The notes under the pieces: model-generated
Told to the model about the DNA's origin: nothing
Database searches by the model: none
What the model saw: only the letters and a program-made list of their open reading frames with translations
Made by a program: the position numbers and the translations under genes
Shown: positions 1-9,398 of the stretch, piece by piece
Numbering within the stretch: position 1 is the first letter of the stretch
Layout: the number at the start of each line of letters is the position of its first letter
Assembly (NCBI RefSeq): GCF_001580535.1
Contig: NZ_LHZA01000147.1
Coordinates: forward strand, 1 to 62,009
From: Acetobacter cerevisiae
GTDB lineage: Bacteria; Pseudomonadota; Alphaproteobacteria; Acetobacterales; Acetobacteraceae
DNA length: 62,009 nucleotides
Reading direction: 5' to 3'

Positions 1-2
1 CG

Positions 3-1883
3 GCCTCTTTTGTTTCCGCCGATGGGCTGGTGATGACCAATCACCATTGCGCCAATGAGTGTCTCCAGCAGCTTTCCGGCAAAGGGAAGAACTACTTTCA
101 GGATGGCTATAGCGCCAAAAGCCCTGCGGATGAGCAGCGCTGCCCTGCCATGGAGCTGAACCAGCTGGATAGCATCACCGATGTAACGGACCGGATGCAG
201 ACGGCCCTGCGCGGCAAGGATGGTGCGGCCTACACCACGGCGCGTCAGGCCGAGGAAAGCGCCATTGAAAAAGAATGCGCCAAGGATGACCCCAAGAAAT
301 GGCGCTGCGATGTCATCAGCCTGTATCACGGAGGTCGCACGGCGCTATATCGTTACCGCCGTTATCAGGACGTGCGCATGGTGATGGCGCCGGACCAGAA
401 CGCAGCCTTCTTTGGCGGAGATCCGGACAACTTCAACTTCCCGCGTTACGATCTCGATATGGCGTTCATGCGTGTTTACGAAAACGGAAAGCCCGCCAAG
501 GTTGAGGCTTTCCTGCCGTTTGACGCTGCCGGGCCGAAAGAAGGGGAGCTGGTGTTCACCTCCGGCAATCCGGGTTCTACGGAACGTGAAGTGCCGCTGG
601 CGGATCTGGAATTTTCCAGAAACGTGACAGTGCCGTTCATCATTGATAACTATTCCGCACTGGATGGCGCGCTGTGGCAGTACAGCCGGGAAAGCACGGC
701 ACATCATCAGGAAGCGCAGGAACGGGTCTTCGGGATTGAGAACAGCCTGAAAGTCTATCGCGGCCGCGTGGACGTTCTGTCTGACCCCAAACTGCTGGAT
801 GCCAAGGCAAAAAGTGAAACCAGCCTGCGCGACTGGATCAACGCCGACCCCAAACGCAAGGAAGCCTATGGCGACCCGTGGGCGAAAAACGCCCAGGCGC
901 TGGCCGTCAAGAAGCGTATTTTCAAACCTTACGTGATGCTGGAAGGCGCTTTTGGGATTCAGGGTGAACTGTTCCAGTATGCCAAGCTGCTGGTGCGCGC
1001 TGCGAACGAACGCCAGAAACCCGATGCTGAACGTCTGACAGCGTATCATGATGCCCGCCTGCCTGCGCTGGAAGCCGAACTCGGTTCCACGGCCCCGGTC
1101 TATCCTGATCTTGAAAAGACAGAACTCGCCTTTTCTCTGACCAAACTGCGGCAGGTGCTGGGTGCGGATGATGAGATGGTGAAGCTGGTTCTGGGTAAGG
1201 CTGCCCCGGATGATCTGGCCGAAACGCTGGTCAAAGGCACGAAACTGGCAGACCCCAAGGTGCGTCTGGAGCTCTGGAAAGGTGGGGCAGACGCCATTGC
1301 CGCCTCCAAAGATCCGATGATTGTGCTGGCCCGCAGCACCGAACCGCAGACCCGTGCCCTGCGTAAGCAAATGGATGATGAAGTAGCTGCTCCGTCCCGT
1401 CAGGCGAGCGAAGCGATGGCTAAGGCCCGTTTTGAGCGCGATGGAGTGTCGTCCTACCCGGATGCCACGTTTACGCAGCGTCTGTCTTTCGGTCAGGTCA
1501 GGGGCTGGGATGAAAACGGAAAAGCCGTGCCTGCCTTTACCTATTTCTCCGGCCTGTATGACCGCGCAACCGGGTCTGACCCGTTCAAGCTGACCAAGCC
1601 CTGGCTGGACGCCAAGGCGCACGTCAACATGAAAACCCCCTACGATTTTGTCTCAACCAATGACATTATTGGCGGCAATTCAGGTTCTCCGGTCATTGAC
1701 TCTGAGGGCCATGCCGTGGGTCTGATTTTTGATGGCAACATTCACTCTCTGGGTGGGGATTTCTATTACGATGAAACCACCAACCGTGCTGTTGCTGTCG
1801 ATACGGCTGCCATTATGGAAGCGCTGAAGGTGGTTTATAAAAATCAGGCGCTGGCTAACGAACTGTCTCAGGGGCATCTCTGA
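3..1883 (+). CDS. S46 family serine peptidase (dipeptidyl-peptidase 7/11-like), 5' truncated by window
   Basis: The reading frame is already open at base 3, so the true N-terminus lies outside the window; 626 codons are visible. The family consists of exported dipeptidyl-peptidases that release dipeptides from peptide N-termini in the periplasm. The chymotrypsin-like triad is visible: the His sits in TNHHC right at the start, an Asp in the DPDNFNFPRYDLD segment near base 425-460, and the nucleophile Ser in GGNSGSPV (Ser codon 1680-1682). The stretch between is mostly helical, as expected for the S46 insertion domain. A hairpin with a short T run follows (1953-1990). Family assignment is firm; DPP7 versus DPP11 specificity cannot be decided here. 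Confidence 0.93.
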   Translation, partial: ASFVSADGLVMTNHHCANECLQQLSGKGKNYFQDGYSAKSPADEQRCPAMELNQLDSITDVTDRMQTALRGKDGAAYTTARQAEESAIEKECAKDDPKKWRCDVISLYHGGRTALYRYRRYQDVRMVMAPDQNAAFFGGDPDNFNFPRYDLDMAFMRVYENGKPAKVEAFLPFDAAGPKEGELVFTSGNPGSTEREVPLADLEFSRNVTVPFIIDNYSALDGALWQYSRESTAHHQEAQERVFGIENSLKVYRGRVDVLSDPKLLDAKAKSETSLRDWINADPKRKEAYGDPWAKNAQALAVKKRIFKPYVMLEGAFGIQGELFQYAKLLVRAANERQKPDAERLTAYHDARLPALEAELGSTAPVYPDLEKTELAFSLTKLRQVLGADDEMVKLVLGKAAPDDLAETLVKGTKLADPKVRLELWKGGADAIAASKDPMIVLARSTEPQTRALRKQMDDEVAAPSRQASEAMAKARFERDGVSSYPDATFTQRLSFGQVRGWDENGKAVPAFTYFSGLYDRATGSDPFKLTKPWLDAKAHVNMKTPYDFVSTNDIIGGNSGSPVIDSEGHAVGLIFDGNIHSLGGDFYYDETTNRAVAVDTAAIMEALKVVYKNQALANELSQGHL

Positions 1884-1952
1884 GGCCTGACGACTGATCT
1901 GCAAGGCTTCGGCGTATAGAGCGCCGGATTTTGTAGGGTAGCGTGCAGGAGG

Positions 1953-1990
1953 AACAGGCTCGCGGGGCAATGGCTCTGCGGGCCTGTTTT
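1953..1990 (+). terminator. Putative intrinsic terminator after the S46 peptidase gene
   Basis: Perfect arms AACAGGC (1953-1959) and GCCTGTT (1982-1988) are followed by TT and sit 70 bases after the stop codon. The loop is long (22 nt) but GC-rich and can fold further. The rest of 1884-2151 shows no gene; it holds the ppk leader. Confidence 0.55.
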
Positions 1991-2151
1991 GCGTTCTGTG
2001 CAGGCTCTCTGGAATGCGAGCGACATAAAACCGTAACATGTGTCATTCTTTTCCAGTCAGAAGACTCTACAGTATGATGTTAAGTCTTAAGAGACGATGA
2101 GCCCTATGCCCGCAAGGCTGATGCGGGCAGGATGAGGGCAAACAGGGGAGA

Positions 2152-4422
2152 ATGGGTGTGACGACGGGGCAGGACAAAAAGACGGGTCAATCAGCCGGAG
2201 CCAAAGTGCCCGCCCGCAGACGCACGCCGGCAGTTCGTCGAACCAGAAAAAAGCCGGCCCAGAAAAAGGTGACGCTGGACATGCCCGAGCGGTTTATCAA
2301 CCGCGAACTCTCCTGGCTGGCCTTTAACCAGCGTGTGGTGGAAGAGGCGGATAACGCGCGCAACCCGTTGCTGGAGCGCCTGCGTTTTCTGTCCATCAGT
2401 GCCAGTAATCTCGATGAATTTTATTCTGTGCGTGTGGCCGGTCTTGTCGGGCAGGTGCGGGAAGGGCTGGTGGCGTTCTCGCCCGATGGTCTGACCCCTG
2501 CCGAGCAGCTGGATGCCGTGCGGGAACGCTGCGCGCAGCTTCTGCGTGAACAACAGCGTATCTGGGTAGAACTGCGCGGCCTGCTGGCGGATGCCGGTGT
2601 GGTGCTGTGTGAACCGTCTGATCTGGATGAAGCCGACCGCGCCTGGCTGCACACCTGCTTTATGGACCGCGTTTTTCCGGTGCTGACGCCGCTTGCGGTG
2701 GACCCGGCGCACCCGCTGCCCTTCATCCCCAACATGGGGCTGGCGCTCGGCCTGCGTCTGCTGCTGGCGGAAAACGGCGCGTTTGCCATGAACGCGCTGA
2801 TCCTGCTGCCTGCGCAGGTTGAGCGGTTTATTCGCCTGCCCAGCAAAGACGGTGCAGGCAACCGCACGGTGCGCTTCATCCGTCTGGAAAACCTGATTAC
2901 CCTGTGCATGGACCAGCTTTTCCCCGGCCTTGTGGTGGGGGAAAGCGGTATGCTGCGCGTGGTGCGCGATACCGATGTGGAGTTTGAGGACGAGGCGGAA
3001 GACCTTGTCCGCTCTTATGAAAGCGCGCTCAAACGCCGTCGCCGTGGCGTGGTGATCCACCTGGATATGGAAAAGCGCGTGCCGACGGAACTGGCGGACG
3101 CCATTGCCTCCGGGCTGGACTTGCCGCCGGAAGAAATTGCCGTCCATTCCGGCATGATCGGTGTGGTGGACCTCAAGCAGATGATTGTGGATGACCGCCC
3201 CGATCTCCTGTTCCCGCCCTACACGCCGCGCTTCCCCGAGCGGATTCTGGACTTCAATGGTGATTGTTTTGCCGCCATCCGGGCGAAGGATCTGCTGGTT
3301 CATCACCCGTTTGAAAGCTTTGACGTGGTGGTGCAGTTCCTGCGTCAGGCAGCGCTCGACCCCAACGTGATTGCCATCAAGCAGACACTGTATCGCACGT
3401 CCCGCGACTCCCCCATCGTCAAGGCGCTGATTGAAGCCGCTGAGGCCGGGAAGTCCGTTACCGCCATGGTGGAACTGCGGGCGCGGTTTGATGAAGAAGC
3501 CAATATTCGCCTCTCCCGCGCGCTGGAAGCCGCAGGCGTGCAGGTGGTGTTCGGCTTTGCGGACCTGAAAACCCACGCCAAGCTCAGCCTTGTGGTGCGG
3601 CGCGAGGGCAATCAGGTGCGGTCCTACGCGCATTTTGGCACGGGCAATTATCACCCGATTACCGCCAAGATTTACACGGACCTCTCCTTCTTTACCTGCA
3701 AGCCGGAACTGGCGCGGGATTCCGCACGCCTGTTCAACTACGTGACCGGCTACGCCATGCCGGCCAAGATGGAAGCCATTTCCTTCTCGCCCATCACTAT
3801 CCGCAGCACGCTGCGGGAGCTGATTGAGGAAGAAATTGCGCATGTTAAAGCCGGGCGTCCGGGCACCATCTGGCTGAAGATGAATGCGCTGGTGGACCCG
3901 GATCTCATTGACTGCCTCTATCGCGCCTCCTGCGCCGGGGTGCGGATTATCGGTGTGATCCGGGGCATCTGCTGCCTGCGGCCGGGGGTGCCGGGGCTTT
4001 CTGAAAACATCCGTATCAAATCCATTGTCGGACGTTTTCTGGAACATTCCCGCATTTTCGCATTCGGTAATGGCCATCGCCTGCCGTCCCGCTACGCCAA
4101 AGTCTATCTGTCCTCTGCGGACTGGATGACGCGGAACATGGACTGGCGGGTGGAAAGCATGGTGCCCGTCACCAACCCCACGGTGCATGCTCAGATGCTG
4201 GGGCAGATCATGGTCTCCAACCTCAAGGACAATCTGCAATCCTGGGGGCTGGAAGCCAGCGGCACATGGCGCAGGCTAACGCCGGGGGCGCGGCCTTTTT
4301 CTGCGCATGAATGGTTCATGACGCACCCGTCGCTTTCGGGCCGTGGCTCCGCTGCGCATGAAACGCCCCTCCGCGCACCGGCCTCTCTGCCGACGTCAAA
4401 AGACCTGATGTTTGATGACTGA
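2152..4422 (+). CDS. ppk: Polyphosphate kinase 1
   Basis: PPK1 makes inorganic polyphosphate reversibly from ATP. The 756-residue protein shows the family N domain beginning at [15 protein letters not shown] (about residues 48-62) after a basic, low-complexity N-terminal tail of about 40 residues. The two active-site histidines are present: His475 in [10 protein letters not shown] (the autophosphorylated residue in E. coli numbering H435) and His632 in [10 protein letters not shown] (E. coli H592). The motif KQTLYRTS lies at about residues 409-416 and [11 protein letters not shown] follows the second His. ATG start with AGGGGAGA directly upstream. It is followed after 82 bases by the exopolyphosphatase gene, so synthesis and breakdown of polyphosphate are encoded side by side. 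Confidence 0.97.
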   Translation: MGVTTGQDKKTGQSAGAKVPARRRTPAVRRTRKKPAQKKVTLDMPERFINRELSWLAFNQRVVEEADNARNPLLERLRFLSISASNLDEFYSVRVAGLVGQVREGLVAFSPDGLTPAEQLDAVRERCAQLLREQQRIWVELRGLLADAGVVLCEPSDLDEADRAWLHTCFMDRVFPVLTPLAVDPAHPLPFIPNMGLALGLRLLLAENGAFAMNALILLPAQVERFIRLPSKDGAGNRTVRFIRLENLITLCMDQLFPGLVVGESGMLRVVRDTDVEFEDEAEDLVRSYESALKRRRRGVVIHLDMEKRVPTELADAIASGLDLPPEEIAVHSGMIGVVDLKQMIVDDRPDLLFPPYTPRFPERILDFNGDCFAAIRAKDLLVHHPFESFDVVVQFLRQAALDPNVIAIKQTLYRTSRDSPIVKALIEAAEAGKSVTAMVELRARFDEEANIRLSRALEAAGVQVVFGFADLKTHAKLSLVVRREGNQVRSYAHFGTGNYHPITAKIYTDLSFFTCKPELARDSARLFNYVTGYAMPAKMEAISFSPITIRSTLRELIEEEIAHVKAGRPGTIWLKMNALVDPDLIDCLYRASCAGVRIIGVIRGICCLRPGVPGLSENIRIKSIVGRFLEHSRIFAFGNGHRLPSRYAKVYLSSADWMTRNMDWRVESMVPVTNPTVHAQMLGQIMVSNLKDNLQSWGLEASGTWRRLTPGARPFSAHEWFMTHPSLSGRGSAAHETPLRAPASLPTSKDLMFDD

Positions 4423-4504
4423 TTTCAGTCAGCAGTGCGGGAAAAGCAGAATGCGTGCTTTTGGCATCTGTTCTCGGTTTTCGTGAACGATTTTCGGGAG
4501 TAGA

Positions 4505-6004
4505 GTGCCGCCCATGCAGACTGATATGCCGCGCCGCTCGGCCGTTGTTGATCTTGGGTCCAATTCTGTGCGCCTCGTGGTGTTCGAGGGCGTATCGCGC
4601 AACCCTGTGCCTATCTTTAATGAAAAGGCCGTGTTGCGACTGGGCCGGGGCCTGACAGCAACAGGCAAGCTGAATGAAGAAGGCGTGCAGATGGCCATGG
4701 AAGTGCTCAGCCGCTTCCACGCTATTGCCCGTGCTATGGATGCGGACCCGTTTGAAATTCTGGCGACTGCTGCAGTAAGGGATGCGCTGAACGGGCCGGA
4801 GTTTGTCGACGCCCTGCGCAGGAACATGCCGGGGGTGCCCATCCGTATTCTGAGCGGGGAAGAAGAGGCCGATCACTCCGCCATTGGCGTGATGTGCGGC
4901 ATTCCTGGCGCAAAGGGGCTGGTGGCCGATGTGGGCGGCGGCTCTCTGGAGTTGATCCGTCTGGCGGAAGATGGCCGCCATGATGCCAATACCCTGCCGC
5001 TGGGCGTTATCCGCCTGAGTGACCGCGCCAGGGGAGACCTCGGCGTGGCGCGCACGCTGGCGGATGAGGATATCGGGCGCGTCAAATGGCTGTCTCAGGT
5101 CAAGGGGAACACGCTGTATCTGGTTGGCGGGGCATTCCGTGCGCTGGCCCGCCTGCATATTGCCCGCATGCAGTATCCGCTGAATATCGTGCATTATTAT
5201 ACGCTGGGGCTGGAAGAAGCGCGGGAGATGACCGGCTGGCTGCTGCATGCGCAGCGCCGCAGTCTGGAACGTCTGCCCGGTGCCCCCAAAAAACGTCTGG
5301 ATGATGTACCGTTTGCCGCGACTGTGCTGCGCAGATTGCTGCGTAAGGTGCAGCCGGACCGGGTGGTGTTCTGCGTGGATGGCCTGCGGGAGGGGTGGTA
5401 CATGCTGAATGTCGCCCCGGACTGCCTGCCGCAGGACCCGATGGACGTTGTGGCGCGGGATATGTGTGCCCGTCTGGGCCGTAGCAATACGCTGCCGGAT
5501 GTGCTCTGCCGCTGGACGGATGGCCTGCTGCCCAAGGAAAGCAGGCAGGAGCAGCATCTGCGGCGCATTGCCTGCCTTCTCTCGGATGTTGGCAGTCACG
5601 ATCACCCGGAATATCGGGCAGAGCAGACCTACTGGCGTATCCTGCGCATGCAGGGCGTGGGGTTTGATCATGAATCGCGGGCCTGGCTTTCTCTGGCACT
5701 GGCCGTGCGGTATGCGGCGGATACCAATGCAGAGTTTCTGGGAACGTCCCGCACGTTGCTGAGTGAGGCCGCATGGCGGCGCGCCATCGTGCTGGGGCAG
5801 GCGCTGCGTCTGGCGTATTCCCTTTCCGGTGGGACGGCGGTGTTGCTGGATGGCACGGCTCTGCTCTGGCAGCGCAAGGAGCTTGTGCTCAAACTTGTGT
5901 CATCCCGTGTGGCTGTGCGGGGGGAAACCGTGGGGCGTGGACTGGCCCGGCTGGGTCAGGCGCTGGATGTTTCCACCCGCTTTGAGTCTGATCTGGAAGC
6001 CTGA
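4505..6004 (+). CDS. ppx: Ppx/GppA family exopolyphosphatase
   Basis: Hydrolyses terminal phosphate from polyphosphate (or pppGpp) with an ASKHA-type nucleotide-binding fold. Seen: phosphate-binding motif AVVDLGSNSVRLVVFEG at about residues 13-29, SGEEEADHSAIGV at about 118-130, and the glycine-rich VADVGGGSLELI at about 140-151. The C-terminal part, about residues 310-499, is the helical HD-like domain of the long Ppx form. Start: GTG at 4505 has CGGGAG 5 bases upstream; an ATG at 4514 is in frame but farther from it. Directly downstream of ppk, which supports a polyphosphate rather than purely pppGpp role; the two activities cannot be separated by sequence alone. Confidence 0.93.
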   Translation: MPPMQTDMPRRSAVVDLGSNSVRLVVFEGVSRNPVPIFNEKAVLRLGRGLTATGKLNEEGVQMAMEVLSRFHAIARAMDADPFEILATAAVRDALNGPEFVDALRRNMPGVPIRILSGEEEADHSAIGVMCGIPGAKGLVADVGGGSLELIRLAEDGRHDANTLPLGVIRLSDRARGDLGVARTLADEDIGRVKWLSQVKGNTLYLVGGAFRALARLHIARMQYPLNIVHYYTLGLEEAREMTGWLLHAQRRSLERLPGAPKKRLDDVPFAATVLRRLLRKVQPDRVVFCVDGLREGWYMLNVAPDCLPQDPMDVVARDMCARLGRSNTLPDVLCRWTDGLLPKESRQEQHLRRIACLLSDVGSHDHPEYRAEQTYWRILRMQGVGFDHESRAWLSLALAVRYAADTNAEFLGTSRTLLSEAAWRRAIVLGQALRLAYSLSGGTAVLLDGTALLWQRKELVLKLVSSRVAVRGETVGRGLARLGQALDVSTRFESDLEA

Positions 6005-6182
6005 TACAGCCTTTTGCCTGTTCTCTGTCAGGAGCAGATGTGTGCGGGGAGCAGGGCATAGAGGCTCTGCGCCGGCGGGCACAGTCATGGGACTGGACAA
6101 GCTGCGGCGTTCTGGGCACCTTAAATTTCAGACATCTGCCGGGGATGGGGATTTATGACCAGTAGTCAGGGGAAAAAGTGAC

Positions 6183-8507
6183 GTGTCTTCTGATGAGATA
6201 GCCGATCCGACAGTGCAGAATGATGCGTCCGTGCGGCGTGTCCTGCTGCATCTGGTCCTGCCGTTTGGCTCGCTGCTGCTGGTTGTAGGGGCAATTGTGG
6301 CCATTGGGCTGCATTCCTACCGCTCCACGCGGACCGGTGTGGTCTCGCTGACCCATGAGCTTCTGGGCGCGGTCCAGCAGAATATTTCTCAGGAAGTGTC
6401 TGATTACATCATGCCCGCCGTGGCGGGGAACGTCATCGCCAGTGGCATGATTGCGCATGCGCCGCCGCAGGTAGCGGACCGGGTGTTTAATTCCTATGGC
6501 GCGGCCATGCTGCAAAGCGTGCCGCAGTTGCAGTCCTTCTATCTGGGGGATGAAGACGGCCATTTCCGCCTGATTACCCGCGGGCCTGATGGCAAAAATG
6601 AGGAACGTACCACGTTTGAAGTGCGTGATGGCAAGCAGGTCTATCACCGCGAATTCTATACGAATGACGGCGTAAAAACGGGTGAGGAATACACGGACGC
6701 AACCGGGTATGACCCGCGCAAGCGCCCGTGGTACAGCAATACGGAAGGCAAGACGGACGTCCAGTGGACGCAGCCTTATCTGTTCCCCTCCGCGCGCCAG
6801 TTTGTCATGACAAGCTCGCTGCGGTTTAAGGCCGCAAACGGGCACACCTATGTTTTTGCGACCAATATTTCCCTGAATGAACTCAGCACGTTTCTGGATC
6901 ATCTGAAGGTCGGCAAGACCGGGAACGCCATTATTCTGGACAGTAAGGGCCGGGTTATGGCGGGGCGTAACATCATGCAGCAGGCGGAAGCTGCCGGGTG
7001 GGACCCCAACAAGATGGTGCTGGACCCCAAGACCCATCCGGTTTTTGCCCGTGGGTATGACCATTACCGGGTGCGGGGCTTTGGCCCGCGTAGTTTTGAG
7101 CTGAACGGCAAACGCTATGTGACCATTGCCTCCCCGCTGAAAAGTTCTGCAGAGGGCTGGATTTTACTGCTGTCCGCCCCGGAAAATGACTTTGCCAGTT
7201 TTGCCCGCCAGAGCAGCCAGCAGAGCCTGCAATTTGCCGGGATTATCATAGTGTTCTCGCTGGCGCTGGCCGGGTTCCTTGTGCGGCAGGTGCGGCGTTC
7301 GGAACGAATGGCGCGCAAACTGGCGCAGCAGGGCGTGCAGATTACGCATGAAAGTGCAGCAGTGCAGCAGGTGGCCGTCACGCCGCGTCTGTTTGACCCG
7401 ACTGCCGAACCTCTGGTGCTCACAGAACAGCTTGCGCACGTTACGGATGCGCGCCGGGCCAGTGTCTGGCGCCTGCTGCATGACGGGCAGGCGCTAATCT
7501 GTGAAGATTCCTATGATCAGAAACAGGATGCGCATTCCGGTGGTTTTGAAATGTCCCGCGCGGAACTGGGGGCGTTTTTTGAAGCCATTGAATCCGGGGA
7601 TGTGCTGAGCGTGGAAAACGCGGCGGCAGATAATCGGACAACGCAGTTCGAGCGGCTGGTCATGCGTGAACTGGGCACCCGTATGCTCGCCATTTATCCC
7701 ATTCATGGTCCGAAAGGCATTATCGGTGCCGTGGTGCTGGAAGATGCCCATATGGCCCCGCATCTGGTGTATTTTGTGGACCTGATGGCCTCTATTGCCG
7801 GGGTCAGACTGGCTGAAACGACGGAAGACACCACCACCGGGCACGGCCTGCCTGCCGATGAAGTTCCCGGTGCGGTCAATTCCGCCAGACCGCAGCCGCC
7901 ACCGCAGTATGATAATATGCTGATGCGTGCGCCGCAGGTGGCTGGCGTGACGACGTCCGGGATCTATCCGTCCGTTGCCGTGCTGGTCATTACCTTCTCC
8001 GATCCTGTGGTGGATGGGGATGCGGAAACGCAGGCGCTCCTGACGTTGATCAACCAGCTGGCCACGGATGTGCAGCGCATCTCCAAGGAGCGCGGCCTGT
8101 TTGGCGTGGAAGTGGCTGGCCATCGCATGATCTGCATGGCGGGCTGCACCACGGAGGAAGATCCGACCGCCATTATCCGCATTGCCGATGCTGCGCTGAC
8201 CATGCGGGAAACCTTCATGGCAGCACTCGCGGCCGCTAATCTGGAACCCGTGTTTGCCATGGGGCTGGATTACGGCGCAGCCTTTGGTGGTGCTGTGGGG
8301 GAAGAGCCGAAAGTGTTCAACCTGTGGGGGCAGACGGTCTCTCTGGCGGAACTGATGGCGCAGGGCGCGACAGATGGCGGCACCATTCAGGTAACAGACC
8401 GGGTGTATCAGGCGCTGCGTGACCGGTATCTGTTCCGCTCTCGCGGGTCCTTCTTTGCGCCGCATCTTGGGCTGGGTCGGGCCTATGTTCTGGCGGCGCG
8501 CCGATGA
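6183..8507 (+). CDS. Membrane Cache-GAF protein with degenerate class III nucleotide cyclase domain
   Basis: Domain order seen in the 774-residue product: TM helix at about 20-45; periplasmic double-Cache sensor with YDPRKRPWY at about 176-184; second TM at about 349-372; GAF-like domain about 395-545 (ASVWRL...); Pro-rich linker; class III cyclase fold about 590-774. The cyclase domain keeps the overall pattern but not its catalytic residues. The metal-binding Asp expected in the first strand (FADI) is replaced in VLVITFSD. The conserved IGD motif reads AGHRM with His647, and WGDTVNLA reads WGQTVSLA with Gln717. It is therefore likely a non-catalytic, ligand-sensing or regulatory domain. GTG start with AGGGGAAA upstream. 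The stop overlaps the permease start by 4 bases, so it belongs to the transporter operon. Confidence 0.85.
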   Translation: MSSDEIADPTVQNDASVRRVLLHLVLPFGSLLLVVGAIVAIGLHSYRSTRTGVVSLTHELLGAVQQNISQEVSDYIMPAVAGNVIASGMIAHAPPQVADRVFNSYGAAMLQSVPQLQSFYLGDEDGHFRLITRGPDGKNEERTTFEVRDGKQVYHREFYTNDGVKTGEEYTDATGYDPRKRPWYSNTEGKTDVQWTQPYLFPSARQFVMTSSLRFKAANGHTYVFATNISLNELSTFLDHLKVGKTGNAIILDSKGRVMAGRNIMQQAEAAGWDPNKMVLDPKTHPVFARGYDHYRVRGFGPRSFELNGKRYVTIASPLKSSAEGWILLLSAPENDFASFARQSSQQSLQFAGIIIVFSLALAGFLVRQVRRSERMARKLAQQGVQITHESAAVQQVAVTPRLFDPTAEPLVLTEQLAHVTDARRASVWRLLHDGQALICEDSYDQKQDAHSGGFEMSRAELGAFFEAIESGDVLSVENAAADNRTTQFERLVMRELGTRMLAIYPIHGPKGIIGAVVLEDAHMAPHLVYFVDLMASIAGVRLAETTEDTTTGHGLPADEVPGAVNSARPQPPPQYDNMLMRAPQVAGVTTSGIYPSVAVLVITFSDPVVDGDAETQALLTLINQLATDVQRISKERGLFGVEVAGHRMICMAGCTTEEDPTAIIRIADAALTMRETFMAALAAANLEPVFAMGLDYGAAFGGAVGEEPKVFNLWGQTVSLAELMAQGATDGGTIQVTDRVYQALRDRYLFRSRGSFFAPHLGLGRAYVLAARR

Positions 8508-9397
8508 GTGGCTCGAACGAACCACGTAGTCCGGGGGGGGAGCGGGACCCGATTTTAGAGGCAGATGCCTCCACCCATCCGCAGCACAGGCAGAAGTTCG
8601 TGCTGCATGAGTGGGTGCGGGAGAAGCTGGCCTGGACAGGCCGCCTGACGCGGCGGCAGATCCGCTTTTTCCTGATCATGCTGGGGGCAAGCTGGGGCGT
8701 TATTTTTGAGAGTTTTCGCTCTCATTCCTGGCGGCGGACCGTGCGTTACGAGTTCGGCACAACCCTCAACAGCGTGATTGGCGGCGGCCTGATCGCCACT
8801 ATGTTTGCGGGCACACTGACGGGCGTGGCTGCGGTCTCGCAGACCATTTACTGGCTGGGTCTGGCGGGCATGGCCAAGATGACCGGCACCATTCTGATTG
8901 ATGTGGTCATTCGGGAAATTGCGCCCATTCTGGTGGGCATCCTGCTGCTGGGCCGCAACGGCATGCTCTCCGTCACGGAGCTGGGCCTGCTAACGACAGG
9001 GGGAGAAATCCGCTCCATGCAGGCGCAGGGGCTGGACCCGTTTCTGCTGCTGGTCATGCCGCGCACGCTGGCGTTTACCGTGGGCGGCTTTACGCTTGGG
9101 ATCCTGTTCTCCTTCGCCGCACTGGTTACGGGCTATATCATCAGCCGCATGTCCGGTGTGGTGACCAATCCGGTCTGGACGTTTCTCTATGACGTGATTA
9201 CCGCCATGTCCCACGCGGATTATCTGGTGATCCCGCTCAAATTCATCACCGTCGGGTTTGTGGTGGGGCTGGGCGGCTGCCTGACCGGTCTGACCGCCAC
9301 CAATGAAGATAATCTGCGCACCCTCCTGCCGCGAGGCTTCTCCCGCGGAATGCTGATTGTGATGGCTGTCAGCGTGCTGTTCAGTCTGGACTTGTAA
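8504..9397 (+). CDS. MlaE-family ABC transporter permease
   Basis: Inner-membrane permease of an MCE/Mla-type lipid transport system. The 297-residue protein has a 45-residue cytoplasmic N-terminal extension with a basic amphipathic stretch, then about five membrane segments. The family coupling region is clear: the segment SMQAQGLDPFLLLVMPRTLA (about 167-186) matches the conserved Gln/Glu-x-GxDPxxxLxxPR pattern of MlaE. The gene starts inside the stop of the sensor-like gene (ATGA) and is followed one base later by the ABC subunit gene, so all are translationally coupled. The substrate is not readable from sequence; phospholipid is expected for the family. Confidence 0.93.
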   Translation: MSGSNEPRSPGGERDPILEADASTHPQHRQKFVLHEWVREKLAWTGRLTRRQIRFFLIMLGASWGVIFESFRSHSWRRTVRYEFGTTLNSVIGGGLIATMFAGTLTGVAAVSQTIYWLGLAGMAKMTGTILIDVVIREIAPILVGILLLGRNGMLSVTELGLLTTGGEIRSMQAQGLDPFLLLVMPRTLAFTVGGFTLGILFSFAALVTGYIISRMSGVVTNPVWTFLYDVITAMSHADYLVIPLKFITVGFVVGLGGCLTGLTATNEDNLRTLLPRGFSRGMLIVMAVSVLFSLDL

Positions 9398-9398
9398 G

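Noticed and set aside
345..1622. Long minus-strand open frame (425 codons) opposite the S46 peptidase
   Set aside because: It is an antisense shadow of a GC-rich gene with biased third positions; no family match, signal or ribosome site.
2041..2060. Pho-box-like repeat before ppk (TGTCAT and CAGTCA)
   Set aside because: The two half-sites are 14 bases apart instead of the 11 expected for a Pho box and the second is poor, so phosphate control is not supported.
2191..4239. 682-codon minus-strand frame opposite ppk
   Set aside because: Shadow of ppk; its protein is His/Arg/Gln-rich low-quality sequence typical of antisense of GC-rich genes.
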